Source of the DNA: Algoriphagus iocasae
Lineage (GTDB): Bacteria > Bacteroidota > Bacteroidia > Cytophagales > Cyclobacteriaceae
Assembly: GCF_014206875.1 (NCBI RefSeq)
Contig: NZ_JACIJO010000003.1
Coordinates: forward strand, 164,066 to 228,065
Length of the DNA: 64,000 nucleotides
Direction of reading: 5' to 3'
The position numbers and the translations under genes were made by a program. How positions within the stretch are numbered: position 1 is the stretch's first letter; every line of letters starts with the position of its first letter. This document shows, in pieces, positions 36,052 to 45,371 of this stretch. Under the pieces are notes generated by a model. That model searched no databases. It worked only from the letters and a program-made list of their open reading frames with translations, and was not told where the DNA came from.

Positions 36052-36429
36052 ATGACAGCCCCAAATGAATTTCGAATTGTATCAATTGATGATGATAAGA
36101 TTCAGCATATTTTACTTAAAAAAAGAGTTCTGTTAATCGACTCATCCGCCCAGGTTTTTCCCTTTGAAGAGCCGACTTCAGCTATGGATTTTCTGGGTTC
36201 TAACAAGACAGATTTAATATTTTTAGACCTCAATTTCCCCGGGATTTCCGGTTGGGATTTACTTCAAAAATTAAAGGAAATTACCGATGCACCTGTAGTA
36301 GTCTTGACAGGAAATATCAGTCGGGAAGAACAAGAAAAAATCTCTGAATTTCCTCAGGCAATTCGTCTTTTGGAAAAGCCAATTTCCAATGATCATTTAT
36401 CTGAGATTTTCGAATTTTTGAAGAGTTGA
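36052..36429 (+). CDS. Stand-alone response-regulator receiver domain
   Basis: A 125-residue CheY-like receiver with no output domain. The acidic pocket is DDD (13-15), the phosphorylated Asp is Asp59 (LIFLDLNFPG), the switch Thr is Thr86 (VVVLTGN) and the conserved Lys is Lys109 (LLEKPI). No histidine kinase is adjacent, so the partner is unknown. Such receivers in Bacteroidota relay phosphate or bind other proteins. AT-rich gene-free gaps flank it on both sides. Confidence 0.92.
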   Translation: MTAPNEFRIVSIDDDKIQHILLKKRVLLIDSSAQVFPFEEPTSAMDFLGSNKTDLIFLDLNFPGISGWDLLQKLKEITDAPVVVLTGNISREEQEKISEFPQAIRLLEKPISNDHLSEIFEFLKS

Positions 36430-36758
36430 ATTCTGCAAAAAGTAAGTGAATACTATCGAGGATTTTTTTACTTATTTTGTGGAATAAGCTCTATTAATTG
36501 TCTTAGATTTTTTGGCAGGAAATTTGGCTTCCTTAAGAAAAGAAAATCAGTTTTAGATCAGAAAAACCTTTTGATTTTCGAACCATTTTATTTCGATTCT
36601 CATTAGATTTTCTTTAACCTATTTAAAAAATGAAACTAGGTTTGCCGAATAAATGATCGAAAAGATTTTACCATTGACAAGTATTAATATTCCGTTTGGT
36701 AATATTAGGAAAAAGCCTTTCGAGATTTTTACTTAATTTCAAGCGATTAAATTGACCT
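36430..36758. promoter_or_regulatory. Gene-free AT-rich gap before the Mla-type operon
   Basis: The 329 bp hold no recognisable gene. There is a TTGACA (36674-36679) and the inverted repeat TAATATT (36685-36691) / AATATTA (36701-36707) about 50 bp before the permease start. It probably carries the operon promoter; no TAnnTTTG box is evident. Confidence 0.35.
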
Positions 36759-37553
36759 ATGGCTGGAGATGCAGATAGAAAGCCTGTGCTTTCAAAAAAA
36801 ATAGATAAATTTTTTACAGGATTAGCAAGCGCCTTTAGCTTCGTAAAACGGTTCTTCAGGGAAGTATTTGTGCCTCCCTATGAACTGAAAGAAGTGGTGC
36901 ACCAATGTTATAGAATCGGTGTCGAATCATTGCCTTTGATTTCACTGACTGGATTTATTGTTGGTATTGTATTCACTAATCAATCTAGACCTTCCTTATC
37001 AGAATTTGGAGCGACATCTTGGTTGCCATCTTTGATTTCGATCGCTGTTGTACGTGCAATGGGTCCATTGGTGACTGCATTGATCGCTGCTGGTAAAATG
37101 GGATCTAGTATCGGTGCGGAAATCGGTTCTATGAAAGTAACCGAGCAAATCGATGCAATGGAAGTTTCAGCAACCAATCCATTCAAATTTCTGGTTGTGA
37201 CCCGGGTTTTGGCGACCACCTTTATGATTCCTGTTTTGGTGATGTACACTGATTTTGTCGCTTTGATGGGATCATTTCTAAGTGTTAATGCCAATGAAAT
37301 GGTGAGTATGACCACTTTCTTTGTTCAGGTGTTTGAATCGATCAGCTTTCTGGATATCATTTCTTCTGTTTTGAAATCATTGTTATTTGGTTTTACCATC
37401 GGAATAGTGGGTTGTTATAAAGGATATAATTCTTCGAAAGGAACAGAAGGGGTGGGCCGTGCTGCCAACTCAGCTGTAGTAATGGCGATGTTTTTGATAT
37501 TTATTGAAGAGCTTTTGGTTCTTCAAATTGTGAACGCAATCCGAATGATGTAA
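36759..37553 (+). CDS. mlaE: MlaE-type ABC transporter permease
   Basis: A 264-residue membrane protein of the MlaE/YrbE family. After a basic N-terminus and an amphipathic interface helix (FFREVFVPPYELKEVVHQCY) come about five membrane helices, including SLPLISLTGFIVGIVFT, MGPLVTALIAAGKMGSSIGAEIGSM (the conserved EIGSM-type coupling segment) and the terminal MAMFLIFIEELLVLQIV. With the ATPase and MCE protein that follow, it forms an inner-membrane lipid transporter that moves phospholipids between the membranes. It is first in a three-gene operon, 3 bp from mlaF. Confidence 0.9.
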   Translation: MAGDADRKPVLSKKIDKFFTGLASAFSFVKRFFREVFVPPYELKEVVHQCYRIGVESLPLISLTGFIVGIVFTNQSRPSLSEFGATSWLPSLISIAVVRAMGPLVTALIAAGKMGSSIGAEIGSMKVTEQIDAMEVSATNPFKFLVVTRVLATTFMIPVLVMYTDFVALMGSFLSVNANEMVSMTTFFVQVFESISFLDIISSVLKSLLFGFTIGIVGCYKGYNSSKGTEGVGRAANSAVVMAMFLIFIEELLVLQIVNAIRMM

Positions 37554-37556
37554 GCC

Positions 37557-38309
37557 ATGGAAGAAAAAGTAGTTGAAATACAAGGTTTAATGAAATCGTT
37601 TGGGGATTTGGATGTTCTCAAAGGAGTAGATTTAGATTTATATAAAGGAGAAAATCTAGTAGTACTAGGAAAGTCAGGTTCCGGTAAATCTGTTTTGATT
37701 AAAATCATGGTAGGTTTATTGAAACAGGATGAAGGAAGTATGAAAGTGCTTGGTCAGGAAGTTTCCACTTTAGGTACCAAAGCATTGAATGAGCTTAGGT
37801 TGAAAATTGGATTCTCTTTCCAGAACTCTGCTCTTTACGACAGTATGACTGTGCGGGAAAACATGGAGTTTCCTTTGGTTAGAAATGTTAAAAACTTGAC
37901 CAGAGGAGAAATTACCAGAAAAATAGAGGAGCTGTTGGACAGTGTAGGTTTACCACAATCGATTAATCAAATGCCCTCAGAATTGTCTGGTGGTCAAAAG
38001 AAAAGAATCGGTGTGGCTCGTACTTTGATCCTAAATCCTGAAATCATGCTTTATGACGAGCCGACAGCAGGTCTGGATCCGATTACTTGTATGGATATTA
38101 ATAATCTGATTGTCCAGGTCAGAGAACAGTATAACACTTCATCCATTGTCATTACCCACGATCTTACTTGTGCCAAAGTCACAGGAGATAGACAGGCAGT
38201 ACTATTGGATGGACAATTCAAAGCAATTGGAAGCTTTGACGATGTTTTTGCTCATGCGAAAGATGGGCGAGTCAAATCATTTTACGATTATAATTTCATT
38301 GATTCATGA
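37557..38309 (+). CDS. mlaF: MlaF-type ABC transporter ATP-binding protein
   Basis: A 250-residue ATPase. Walker A is GKSGSGKS, the Q-loop is SFQNSALYDSMTV, the signature is LSGGQKKR, Walker B is IMLYDEPTAGLDP and the H-loop is VITHDL. The SALYDSMTV form and the position between the MlaE and MlaD homologues identify the Mla/Mce branch. It powers lipid transfer by the complex. Its stop overlaps the next ATG (ATGA, 38306-38309). Confidence 0.92.
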   Translation: MEEKVVEIQGLMKSFGDLDVLKGVDLDLYKGENLVVLGKSGSGKSVLIKIMVGLLKQDEGSMKVLGQEVSTLGTKALNELRLKIGFSFQNSALYDSMTVRENMEFPLVRNVKNLTRGEITRKIEELLDSVGLPQSINQMPSELSGGQKKRIGVARTLILNPEIMLYDEPTAGLDPITCMDINNLIVQVREQYNTSSIVITHDLTCAKVTGDRQAVLLDGQFKAIGSFDDVFAHAKDGRVKSFYDYNFIDS

Positions 38310-39286
38310 GAGGTGAAAATAAACGCAACGTTTTAGTAGGCATATTTGTATTCATAGGAATTGCCATCCTGGTAGCCGGTATTTTGACCTTGGGCGGCCA
38401 GCAGAAGAAATTTGTGAAAGCAATCCATTTGAAAGCCGTTTTTGATGATATCGGTGGATTACAGTCCGGAAATAATGTTTGGTTTTCGGGTGTGAAAATC
38501 GGTACAGTCCGTAAAATCAATTTCTACGGAGATTCCCAGGTGGAAATCGAAATGAATGTCGAGGAAGAAGTGGTGGAGTTTATCCGTAAGGATTCAAAAG
38601 CTACTATCAGCTCTGATGGTTTGATCGGGAATAAAATCATTGTCATCTATGGAGGAACTACCATGGCACCACCGGTGGAAGATGGGGATCGATTGGAATC
38701 AGTGATGCCTTTGGATACCGATAAGATGATGGAAACTCTTCAGGAGAATAATGAGAACTTGGTAGAGATCACCAATGATCTAAAGAAACTGACCAGCAAA
38801 TTAGCAGCTGGAGAAGGTATAGTTGGAGCGGTTTTGACAGATTCTACTCTTGCTGAAAGCTTCAAATCCATCATCGGAAATCTAAACAGAGCTTCTGTAA
38901 ACAGTAATAAGATGTTGACTGATCTCAATACATTTACTGCCAAATTGAATCAGGAAGGAAACTTATTCAATGACTTGGTAACTGATACCACAATGGCTAC
39001 TGAGTTGAGAGAAACAATGGGAAGCTTGAAAGCAACTGCAGCCAACTCAGAAGAGATGACGGAAGAGCTAAAAGCTATCACAGATAAATTCAACTCAAAA
39101 GACAACTCGATTGGAGTTTTGCTAAATGACGAAGAGTTTGCCAAAAATCTGAAACAAACCATGATCAATACAGATTCAGCTACATATAATCTGAATCGTG
39201 GTCTTGAAGCTTTGGAATATACCTGGCCATTCAAAAAAGGCTTTAAGCGGAAAGCAAAAGCTGAAGAAGAAGCGAAAAACAATTAA
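38306..39286 (+). CDS. mlaD: MlaD/MCE-domain substrate-binding protein
   Basis: A 326-residue protein with a single N-terminal anchor helix (VLVGIFVFIGIAILVAGILTLGG). An MCE domain follows (HLKAVFDDIGGLQSGNNVWFSGVKIGTVRKI to IYGGTTMAPPVEDGDRLES), then a long helical, coiled-coil-prone C-terminal half and a basic tail. MCE rings form a hydrophobic path for lipids across the periplasm. No mlaB or mlaC homologue is adjacent, which is usual in Bacteroidota. Confidence 0.9.
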   Translation: MRGENKRNVLVGIFVFIGIAILVAGILTLGGQQKKFVKAIHLKAVFDDIGGLQSGNNVWFSGVKIGTVRKINFYGDSQVEIEMNVEEEVVEFIRKDSKATISSDGLIGNKIIVIYGGTTMAPPVEDGDRLESVMPLDTDKMMETLQENNENLVEITNDLKKLTSKLAAGEGIVGAVLTDSTLAESFKSIIGNLNRASVNSNKMLTDLNTFTAKLNQEGNLFNDLVTDTTMATELRETMGSLKATAANSEEMTEELKAITDKFNSKDNSIGVLLNDEEFAKNLKQTMINTDSATYNLNRGLEALEYTWPFKKGFKRKAKAEEEAKNN

Positions 39287-39290
39287 AAGA

Positions 39291-39315
39291 AAAGGTCCAT
39301 TTTGGACCTTTTTTT
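39291..39315. terminator. Intrinsic terminator after mlaD
   Basis: Stem AAAGGTCCA (39291-39299) / TGGACCTTT (39303-39311) with a 3-nt loop and a T run. It is shared with the convergent EEP gene, whose stop is at 39314. Confidence 0.9.
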
Positions 39316-40372
39316 ATTGATTCTCATCCTTTCCATTTTGAATTTTTTCTTCTGCTTCTTTTTTGTCTTCTCCATTTGCCTTCATCGTCTCCGTGTTTTC
39401 TTGAATGGTCAAAACCGCTTTCATCGAAATTGGAAAGTGGTCAGAGCCAATCCCTTTTTCTACTTTCATGGATGCAAGTCCAAAATGCTTACTTAAAAAT
39501 ATATGGTCAAGTGGCCACCGGAATAGCGGTACTTTGGCATGAAAAGTATTAAATAGTCCTCGTCCTCTTCTAGGATCTGCCATTTCCGAAATCTTAAGAA
39601 AAAGTTCTGTCGTATAGCTCCAAGCGACATCATTAAGATCTCCAATCACCAATGATGGATTTTTATTTTCTTTTGATTTCTTACCTACAATCAATATTTC
39701 AGCATCTCTTTCAGTGCTTTCTGTGTTTTCTCCTGGTACAGGTGGTGTAGGATGAATCGCATAAACGGTAATTTTTTCCCCATTTCGGAGTTTAATATCG
39801 AGTTCAAGAGAAGGTATTTCATCGTCAATTAAATAATGAATTTCCTGTTTGATGATTTCTAATTTGGAATAAAAAAGTAATCCATAAGTATTATCTAGTG
39901 GAATTTTGATACAGAAAGGATAGTCATTTTCAATTTTGGACATACCTTTTTCCCAAGCTTCGTCTGTTTCAACCAGGAAAATAATATCAGGTTTTGATCT
40001 TTCTACAAGATTTACAGCCAGTTGATAATTTTTATTGTATTGGTAGACATTTCCCACCAAAATATGAACTCCCCTAGCTTCTTCAAAAGAAACGGTGTCA
40101 ATCATTTTTTTTCCCAATGGCGTGAATGGTAGGACTTTACTTGTAAGGTATATGGTACAAAAAGACAAAGAGCCAATCCAAAGGTATGGCTCAATTTCTA
40201 ATGAATTATCTAATTTCCAAATCCATAGAACAGCCAAGGCTAAAATGATTGCCAACTTCTGAAGTCTAGGATAGTCGAATATCCGAACCCACCAATAATC
40301 TAATTTGACCAATGGAAAAAAAGTTGCGAAAATAAAAAACGTACTAAAAATACGTAAGAGTATCTCTCCCAT
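39314..40372 (-). CDS. Membrane-anchored endonuclease/exonuclease/phosphatase family protein
   Basis: A 352-residue protein. Two or three N-terminal membrane helices (about 4-20, 37-55, 62-82) precede an EEP domain: GNVYQYNK, DIIFLVETDEAW (metal-binding Glu), AIHPTPP, VIGDLNDVAWS, PLDHIFLSK and GIGSDHFPI (catalytic Asp-His). The tail is highly charged (Glu/Lys-rich). The family includes nucleases, lipid phosphatases and sphingomyelinases; membrane anchoring in Bacteroidota members suggests an extracytoplasmic phosphodiesterase. The substrate is unknown. Confidence 0.87.
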   Translation of the reverse strand: MGEILLRIFSTFFIFATFFPLVKLDYWWVRIFDYPRLQKLAIILALAVLWIWKLDNSLEIEPYLWIGSLSFCTIYLTSKVLPFTPLGKKMIDTVSFEEARGVHILVGNVYQYNKNYQLAVNLVERSKPDIIFLVETDEAWEKGMSKIENDYPFCIKIPLDNTYGLLFYSKLEIIKQEIHYLIDDEIPSLELDIKLRNGEKITVYAIHPTPPVPGENTESTERDAEILIVGKKSKENKNPSLVIGDLNDVAWSYTTELFLKISEMADPRRGRGLFNTFHAKVPLFRWPLDHIFLSKHFGLASMKVEKGIGSDHFPISMKAVLTIQENTETMKANGEDKKEAEEKIQNGKDENQ

Positions 40373-40521
40373 TTAATTTGTGTATTCTAGTGTTAATTTA
40401 AAGATCTACAAATAAGCTAAATATTGGCAAGATTTTGGGCTTCTATTTGACTTAATGGAATTTCATTTGCCTTTTTCAGGTTAATTGTATGTATCCTGTT
40501 TTTTACTTAGACTCTTTTATC

Positions 40522-43302
40522 ATGAACCAAGACCCTTTCAAAATCAAATCAAGTTTGAAGACCGAATCCGGAACTTACGATTATTGGTCTCTGGAAAAAC
40601 TTCAGCAAAGTGGAAAGAATATCAAAAAACTTCCTTTCTCCATTCGAATTCTTTTAGAAAATGCCCTCCGTAATTTTGATGATTTTTCAATTACAAAAGA
40701 ACATTTAAATACCCTTCTCAACTGGAAACCGGAACCTTCCGATGAAGATATTCCATACAAACCTGCCCGTGTTTTGATGCAGGATTTTACCGGGGTTCCA
40801 GCAGTTGTAGACATTGCATCCTTGAGATCTGAGGCCAAAAGAAAAGGGAAAGATCCTGGAATGATTAACCCATTAATCCCGGTGGATCTCGTCATTGATC
40901 ACTCTGTGCAGGTAGATTATTTCGGAACCAATTATAGCTACCAAAGAAATGTGGAAGTGGAATATGAGCGAAATGCTGAGCGATATCAATTTCTAAAATG
41001 GGCTCAGAAATCCTTTGATAATTTTTCTGTTGTTCCTCCTGGAATGGGGATTTGCCATCAGGTAAACCTTGAATACTTGGCTCAGGGCGTGATTTTAAGA
41101 GATGGAAAGGTGTTTCCAGATACATTGGTCGGAACAGATTCCCATACTCCAATGGTCAATGGTATCGGAGTAGTAGGTTGGGGAGTCGGAGGTATCGAAG
41201 CGGAAGCTGCTTTGTTGGGACAGCCTATATTTTTCATTATGCCCGAAGTAGTTGGGTTGAAACTGACAGGAAAATTACCAGCCGGAACTACAGCTACAGA
41301 TATGGTATTGACTATCACTGAACTTCTAAGAAAGCACGGAGTAGTGGGAAAATTCGTGGAAGTATATGGTCCTGGATTGGATAATCTTTCTGTACCGGAT
41401 AGGGCTACGATTTCTAATATGTCTCCGGAATTTGGTTGTACTGTAACTTATTTCCCAATAGATGATCGTACACTGGATTATATGGGAAAAACCAACAGAT
41501 CGAAAGATCAGATCAAGCTGGTGGAGGATTATTGCAAAGCAAATATGCTCTGGCGAAAAGATGAGGAACTGATTCAATATAGTTCGGTAGTCGAATTAGA
41601 CCTTGGTACAGTGGAAGCGACTGTTTCCGGTCCAAAAAGGCCTCAGGATAAGATTTTGGTAAGGAACTTTAAGCCAAAGTTTGAGGAGTTGCTTCAAGCA
41701 GTCCATGGGAGAGAATATATTCCAATCGACAAAAGGGAGGAAGTTGCCCGATTTGTAGAAGAAGGTGGGGGACAAACAGAAGACCAGTCCCACGAAAAAG
41801 CTCCCGCAGAAACAGAGATAAAAACCAAGATAAAAAATGGACTCAAGTCAGTTTCTGTCAAACTTCATAATGAAAAGTTTGAATTGTATGATGGCTCTAT
41901 TGTCATCGCAGCGATCACTTCCTGTACCAATACATCTAATCCCTCAGTGATGCTCGGGGCAGGTTTGGTAGCTAGAAAAGCCCGACAATTAGGTTTGGAT
42001 GTGAAGCCTTGGGTAAAAACATCTTTGGCGCCAGGATCCAAAGTAGTAACTGATTATTTGGAAAAATCTGAACTTTTAGAAGATTTGGAAGCTTTAAAAT
42101 TCCACACAGTTGGTTATGGTTGTACTTCCTGTATTGGGAATTCTGGTCCCTTACCACGTCATATTGCCCAAGCGGTTGAGGATAATGATCTGGTGGTGGC
42201 ATCTGTACTTTCCGGAAACAGAAATTTCGAAGCCAGGGTACATCCTCAAGTGAAAATGAATTACTTAATGTCACCGATGCTAGTGGTTGTTTATGCCATT
42301 GCGGGACGTGTGGATGTGGATTTATATAATGAACCATTAGGTTATGATCCTAATCTGGAACCTGTATATATGGAGGATATTTGGCCAACTAATGAAGAAA
42401 TTGCAGAAGTAGCCAGAAAAGTATTGACACCGGATGATTATCAGAAAAATTACGGAGAAATTTTCGAAGGAAATGATATTTGGAGAGAACTTCAATCTGG
42501 TGAAGGTGAAATTTATCCATGGGATGAAAGCAGTACTTACATTAAAGAAGCTCCTTTTTTCAAAGGGATTTCCGTGGATGTACCAGATGCAAAAGACATT
42601 GTAAATGCCAGAGTTCTTTTGAAACTCGGTGATTCCATTACGACGGATCATATTTCTCCAGCGGGTTCATTCAGACCCGATACTCCAGCTGGAAAATATC
42701 TTGTTGGACGAGGAGTGGAGAGACCGGATTTTAATTCCTATGGTTCCAGAAGAGGGAATGACGAGGTAATGGTAAGAGGGACTTTTGCCAATGTCCGAAT
42801 TAAAAACCAACTGTCAACCCAAGAAGGAGGCTTTACCAAATACATTCCTGATGATGAGGAAATGTCAGTATTTGATGCTTCGCAGAAATATCAGCTTTCG
42901 GGAACACCGTTGATCGTTTTGGCAGGTAAGGAATACGGTTCGGGTTCTTCAAGGGACTGGGCAGCAAAAGGTACAAACCTGCTTGGTATCAAAGCTGTGG
43001 TTGCCGAAAGTTACGAGCGAATCCACAGAAGTAATTTGGTGGGAATGGGTGTTTTACCTTTACAATTCCAAAAAGGAGAAAGCGCTGAAATTCTCGGCTT
43101 GACTGGATTTGAAGAGTTTAGCATTCTAGGAATTGAAAATGGATTAAAGGCAGGTCAGATTTTCGATGCAAAAGCAGTGACCAAAGATGGAAAAGAGATA
43201 GATTTCAAGGTGAAATCAAGGTTGGACTCTGAAGTGGAGATTGCCTATTACAAACACGGTGGAATTCTCAATTATGTATTAAGAGATTTCTTGAAGGATT
43301 GA
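40522..43302 (+). CDS. acnA: Aconitate hydratase (AcnA type)
   Basis: A 926-residue enzyme from the ATG at 40522 (MNQDPFKIKSSLKTESG); a possible ATG 11 codons upstream is not supported by family N-termini. It interconverts citrate and isocitrate in the TCA cycle with a 4Fe-4S cluster. Cluster and active-site motifs: VGTDSHTPMVNGIGVVGWGVGG, AAITSCTNTSNP, GYGCTSCIGNSGPL and GKEYGSGSSRDWAAKG (listed in parts). A charged insertion (QTEDQSHEKAPAETEIKTK) precedes domain 3. It is monocistronic. Confidence 0.95.
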   Translation: MNQDPFKIKSSLKTESGTYDYWSLEKLQQSGKNIKKLPFSIRILLENALRNFDDFSITKEHLNTLLNWKPEPSDEDIPYKPARVLMQDFTGVPAVVDIASLRSEAKRKGKDPGMINPLIPVDLVIDHSVQVDYFGTNYSYQRNVEVEYERNAERYQFLKWAQKSFDNFSVVPPGMGICHQVNLEYLAQGVILRDGKVFPDTLVGTDSHTPMVNGIGVVGWGVGGIEAEAALLGQPIFFIMPEVVGLKLTGKLPAGTTATDMVLTITELLRKHGVVGKFVEVYGPGLDNLSVPDRATISNMSPEFGCTVTYFPIDDRTLDYMGKTNRSKDQIKLVEDYCKANMLWRKDEELIQYSSVVELDLGTVEATVSGPKRPQDKILVRNFKPKFEELLQAVHGREYIPIDKREEVARFVEEGGGQTEDQSHEKAPAETEIKTKIKNGLKSVSVKLHNEKFELYDGSIVIAAITSCTNTSNPSVMLGAGLVARKARQLGLDVKPWVKTSLAPGSKVVTDYLEKSELLEDLEALKFHTVGYGCTSCIGNSGPLPRHIAQAVEDNDLVVASVLSGNRNFEARVHPQVKMNYLMSPMLVVVYAIAGRVDVDLYNEPLGYDPNLEPVYMEDIWPTNEEIAEVARKVLTPDDYQKNYGEIFEGNDIWRELQSGEGEIYPWDESSTYIKEAPFFKGISVDVPDAKDIVNARVLLKLGDSITTDHISPAGSFRPDTPAGKYLVGRGVERPDFNSYGSRRGNDEVMVRGTFANVRIKNQLSTQEGGFTKYIPDDEEMSVFDASQKYQLSGTPLIVLAGKEYGSGSSRDWAAKGTNLLGIKAVVAESYERIHRSNLVGMGVLPLQFQKGESAEILGLTGFEEFSILGIENGLKAGQIFDAKAVTKDGKEIDFKVKSRLDSEVEIAYYKHGGILNYVLRDFLKD

Positions 43303-43396
43303 GTTTGATTGATGCCCGATGACCGAGGCTTGGAGCGACCTGCGGTGAAAGGCATTGAAAGTAAGAAAAATTTAAGTTTATAGAATAGTGATGACT

Positions 43397-43471
43397 TTGT
43401 CAGACTGAGCTAAGTCCAAGCCCTTTTACAATATGTGAAATGATTGTCCTCGACTCCGCTCGGACTGACAA
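43397..43471. repeat. Dispersed repeat copies 2 and 3 as an inverted pair
   Basis: A degenerate plus-strand copy (TTGTCAGACTGAGC at 43397-43410, then TAAGTCCAAGC to 43421) faces a minus-strand copy at 43444-43471, whose complement reads TTGTCAGTCCGAGCGGAGTC and continues GAGGACAA. They are separated by 22 bp downstream of acnA, the arrangement of paired REP elements. Confidence 0.65.
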
Positions 43472-43500
43472 GCGTTTTATATCAAAATTCACAAGAATAA

Positions 43501-43526
43501 AAACCCGCTAGCGATAGCGGGTTTTG
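43501..43526. terminator. Bidirectional intrinsic terminator
   Basis: Perfect 10-bp stem AAACCCGCTA (43501-43510) / TAGCGGGTTT (43515-43524) with a GCGA loop. It lies between acnA (plus) and the TonB-C-terminal gene (minus), whose stop is at 43533. Confidence 0.9.
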
Positions 43527-43532
43527 TCTTGT

Positions 43533-44294
43533 TTAACTCAATTTAAATCTAACTGGTATGGTAAGCCATCCTTTTATTGGATTTCCATCCAAATCCCGAG
43601 CAGGCAAGAATTGTCCTTTGTAGGATTTTGTAACTCGGAGCACTTCTTCGATTAAAGATTTTTCCGAGCCTACTGGATTTACAATTTCTATTTTTTCAAG
43701 TTTCCCTTGTTCAGTTATATGCAAAGCTACTATAACCGTTCCCTCAGCCCGCTTTGATCTGGCTTCTTGAGGATAACTCAGATTTTTCATCAGGTGTTTT
43801 TGCCAAATTAACTTGTCTGTGAAAGGAGCTGGTTCAAATTCATTAAATTCTGTTGTTACAACATCACTGGATCCTGGTTTGGTGATTTCATAAGTTCTGT
43901 CTACCGTTAATAAAGCTTCTCCGATATATGTTCCTTTGTCATAGTATTTGGCAAGGAAGAGACCATTGTCGGTATTTTTGGTTTTTTGGGAAATCAATTC
44001 TCCGGATAGATTGTAGTTTTCTGTTTCCTCTTGGTTAAACCTCCCCTCTGCATTGTAGGAGGATCGGGTAATTCTTACCAATTGATCTGATTTTGTGAAA
44101 ACTCGCTCAATTGCATTGCCATTTTTATCTTCACTGGTGATGGATTTGTAAAAGTAAGAGGCCGTATCAGATTCCTCTATTGGATAAAAGTACATATTCA
44201 GGTAAACTATTTCTATTTGTTGCCCGAGAAGATTGTTTGAGAATAAACCTAAAATGAAAAGTAGAAGAAAGGGTATTTGCCTTTTTAAATACAT
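43533..44294 (-). CDS. Secreted TonB C-terminal-domain protein, paralogue 1
   Basis: A 253-residue protein with a cleavable-looking signal peptide (about 1-24, NLLGQQ). The middle (about 45-130) has MORN/YwqK-like beta-hairpins (SEDKNGNAIERVFT, YNAEGRFNQEETENYNLSGELISQ). The C-terminal TonB domain is LSYPQEARSKRAEGTVIVALHI (in part), VNPVGSEKSLIEEVLR and PVRFKLS; the YPQEAR motif is intact. Classical TonB has an uncleaved anchor and a Pro-rich spacer, both missing here, so it is more likely a periplasmic accessory than an energy transducer. The next gene upstream is a diverged paralogue. Confidence 0.82.
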   Translation of the reverse strand: MYLKRQIPFLLLFILGLFSNNLLGQQIEIVYLNMYFYPIEESDTASYFYKSITSEDKNGNAIERVFTKSDQLVRITRSSYNAEGRFNQEETENYNLSGELISQKTKNTDNGLFLAKYYDKGTYIGEALLTVDRTYEITKPGSSDVVTTEFNEFEPAPFTDKLIWQKHLMKNLSYPQEARSKRAEGTVIVALHITEQGKLEKIEIVNPVGSEKSLIEEVLRVTKSYKGQFLPARDLDGNPIKGWLTIPVRFKLS

Positions 44295-44355
44295 GCTTTT
44301 GTAATCGTGAATGAATATTGAAACTAAAATATATTTTTAAGTTTAAATAACCTCT

Positions 44356-45141
44356 TTAACGATAGAAATAAAACCCCACTGGAAGGTAAAGCCAAGCTTC
44401 GACCGTTTCTCCTTTGTGATTGATAGCCGGGTTATAATTGCCTACAAATAACTCACCGATCCTTAAAGCTTCGGAGGTTAAAATGTTGGGGAGTTCATTG
44501 AAGTTAGCTACTTCGGTTTTGATTCGTTGCCCATTTTTGTCAATTAAAAAAGCGAGGATCACAGTGCCTTCCATTCCTTGTTTTTGGGCTTCGGGTAGAA
44601 ATTTTTTCTCCTTTAAAACGAATTTTTTCCAGTCTTTGTCATTTGGAAATAAAGAAGGTTCGAAGTCATTTCTAGTCGATTTATACCGATTGGAAGAAGA
44701 CATTCTCCATATTTCAAAATCATTGCTACCGAGGGTTTCTACATGTGCCACTTGGGCACCATCTTCATAATAGAAAATGAATTTTCTCGAACTATCTGAG
44801 TTTTCTTCACTTCTCATGATCAAATTGCCATCTGTGTCAAAAAGGCTTTCTACTATTTCCAGAGATCCATTGTGCGGATTTTTTCCTTCCTGAATGGTTT
44901 TAACTACCCGGTTTTGTAGATCCGTTATTTGAGTGAAAGTCGAACCATCCTCATTGTAACTTTTCATTTGAGAATAAACCGTATTCGGATCTCTCATCGA
45001 TAGGGTAGGATAAAAATGCCTATTTAAAGGAGTGACATCAAAGCCCTGAGAATAGGCATTTGAAGTAAATAGTTGGATGAAAATCAACCAAAAAACATGA
45101 AGTAGGATAAACTGGCAATTATATTTCAAAGCGGTTTTCAT
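44356..45141 (-). CDS. Secreted TonB C-terminal-domain protein, paralogue 2
   Basis: A 261-residue paralogue of the downstream gene with the same layout: N-terminal signal (ends about 31, NAYSQG), a start like that of paralogue 1 (LNRHFYPTLSMRDPNT against LNMYFYPIEESDTAS), a MORN-like middle (YNEDGSTFTQITDLQNRVV, FDTDGNLIMRSEENSD) and a TonB-like C-terminus (GMEGTVILAFLIDKNGQ, LYLPVGFYF). The YP-x-x-A motif is changed to FLPEAQ. The 61-bp spacing and common strand suggest tandem duplication and joint transcription. The function is unknown. Confidence 0.8.
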   Translation of the reverse strand: MKTALKYNCQFILLHVFWLIFIQLFTSNAYSQGFDVTPLNRHFYPTLSMRDPNTVYSQMKSYNEDGSTFTQITDLQNRVVKTIQEGKNPHNGSLEIVESLFDTDGNLIMRSEENSDSSRKFIFYYEDGAQVAHVETLGSNDFEIWRMSSSNRYKSTRNDFEPSLFPNDKDWKKFVLKEKKFLPEAQKQGMEGTVILAFLIDKNGQRIKTEVANFNELPNILTSEALRIGELFVGNYNPAINHKGETVEAWLYLPVGFYFYR

Positions 45142-45371
45142 TCGATTTTAATCTATCCAAAATTAATTTTTGCCACAAGAACTCTGCTTTTTTCTTTTTC
45201 AGATCTGGATTTCCTCTATTCATTAAAAAATTGATTCTAGGAAAATCTTAATCCTTCCATTTTATTTTTTTTGGCTTGCCAATAATTCCACCTTTCCCAA
45301 TTTCCAAAAATCCTTTTATCCCTCAGGATAAGTCTTAATTTTGCTGGCCATACCTATCTTTTAACCTTATC

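Noticed and set aside
36610..36660. A very short ORF (MKLGLPNK) as a leader peptide of the Mla operon
   Set aside because: Eight codons with no attenuator structure and no conserved feature are not enough support.
43303..43532. CRISPR-like repeat array after acnA
   Set aside because: Only two inverted, diverged repeat copies are present, with no regular spacers and no cas genes.
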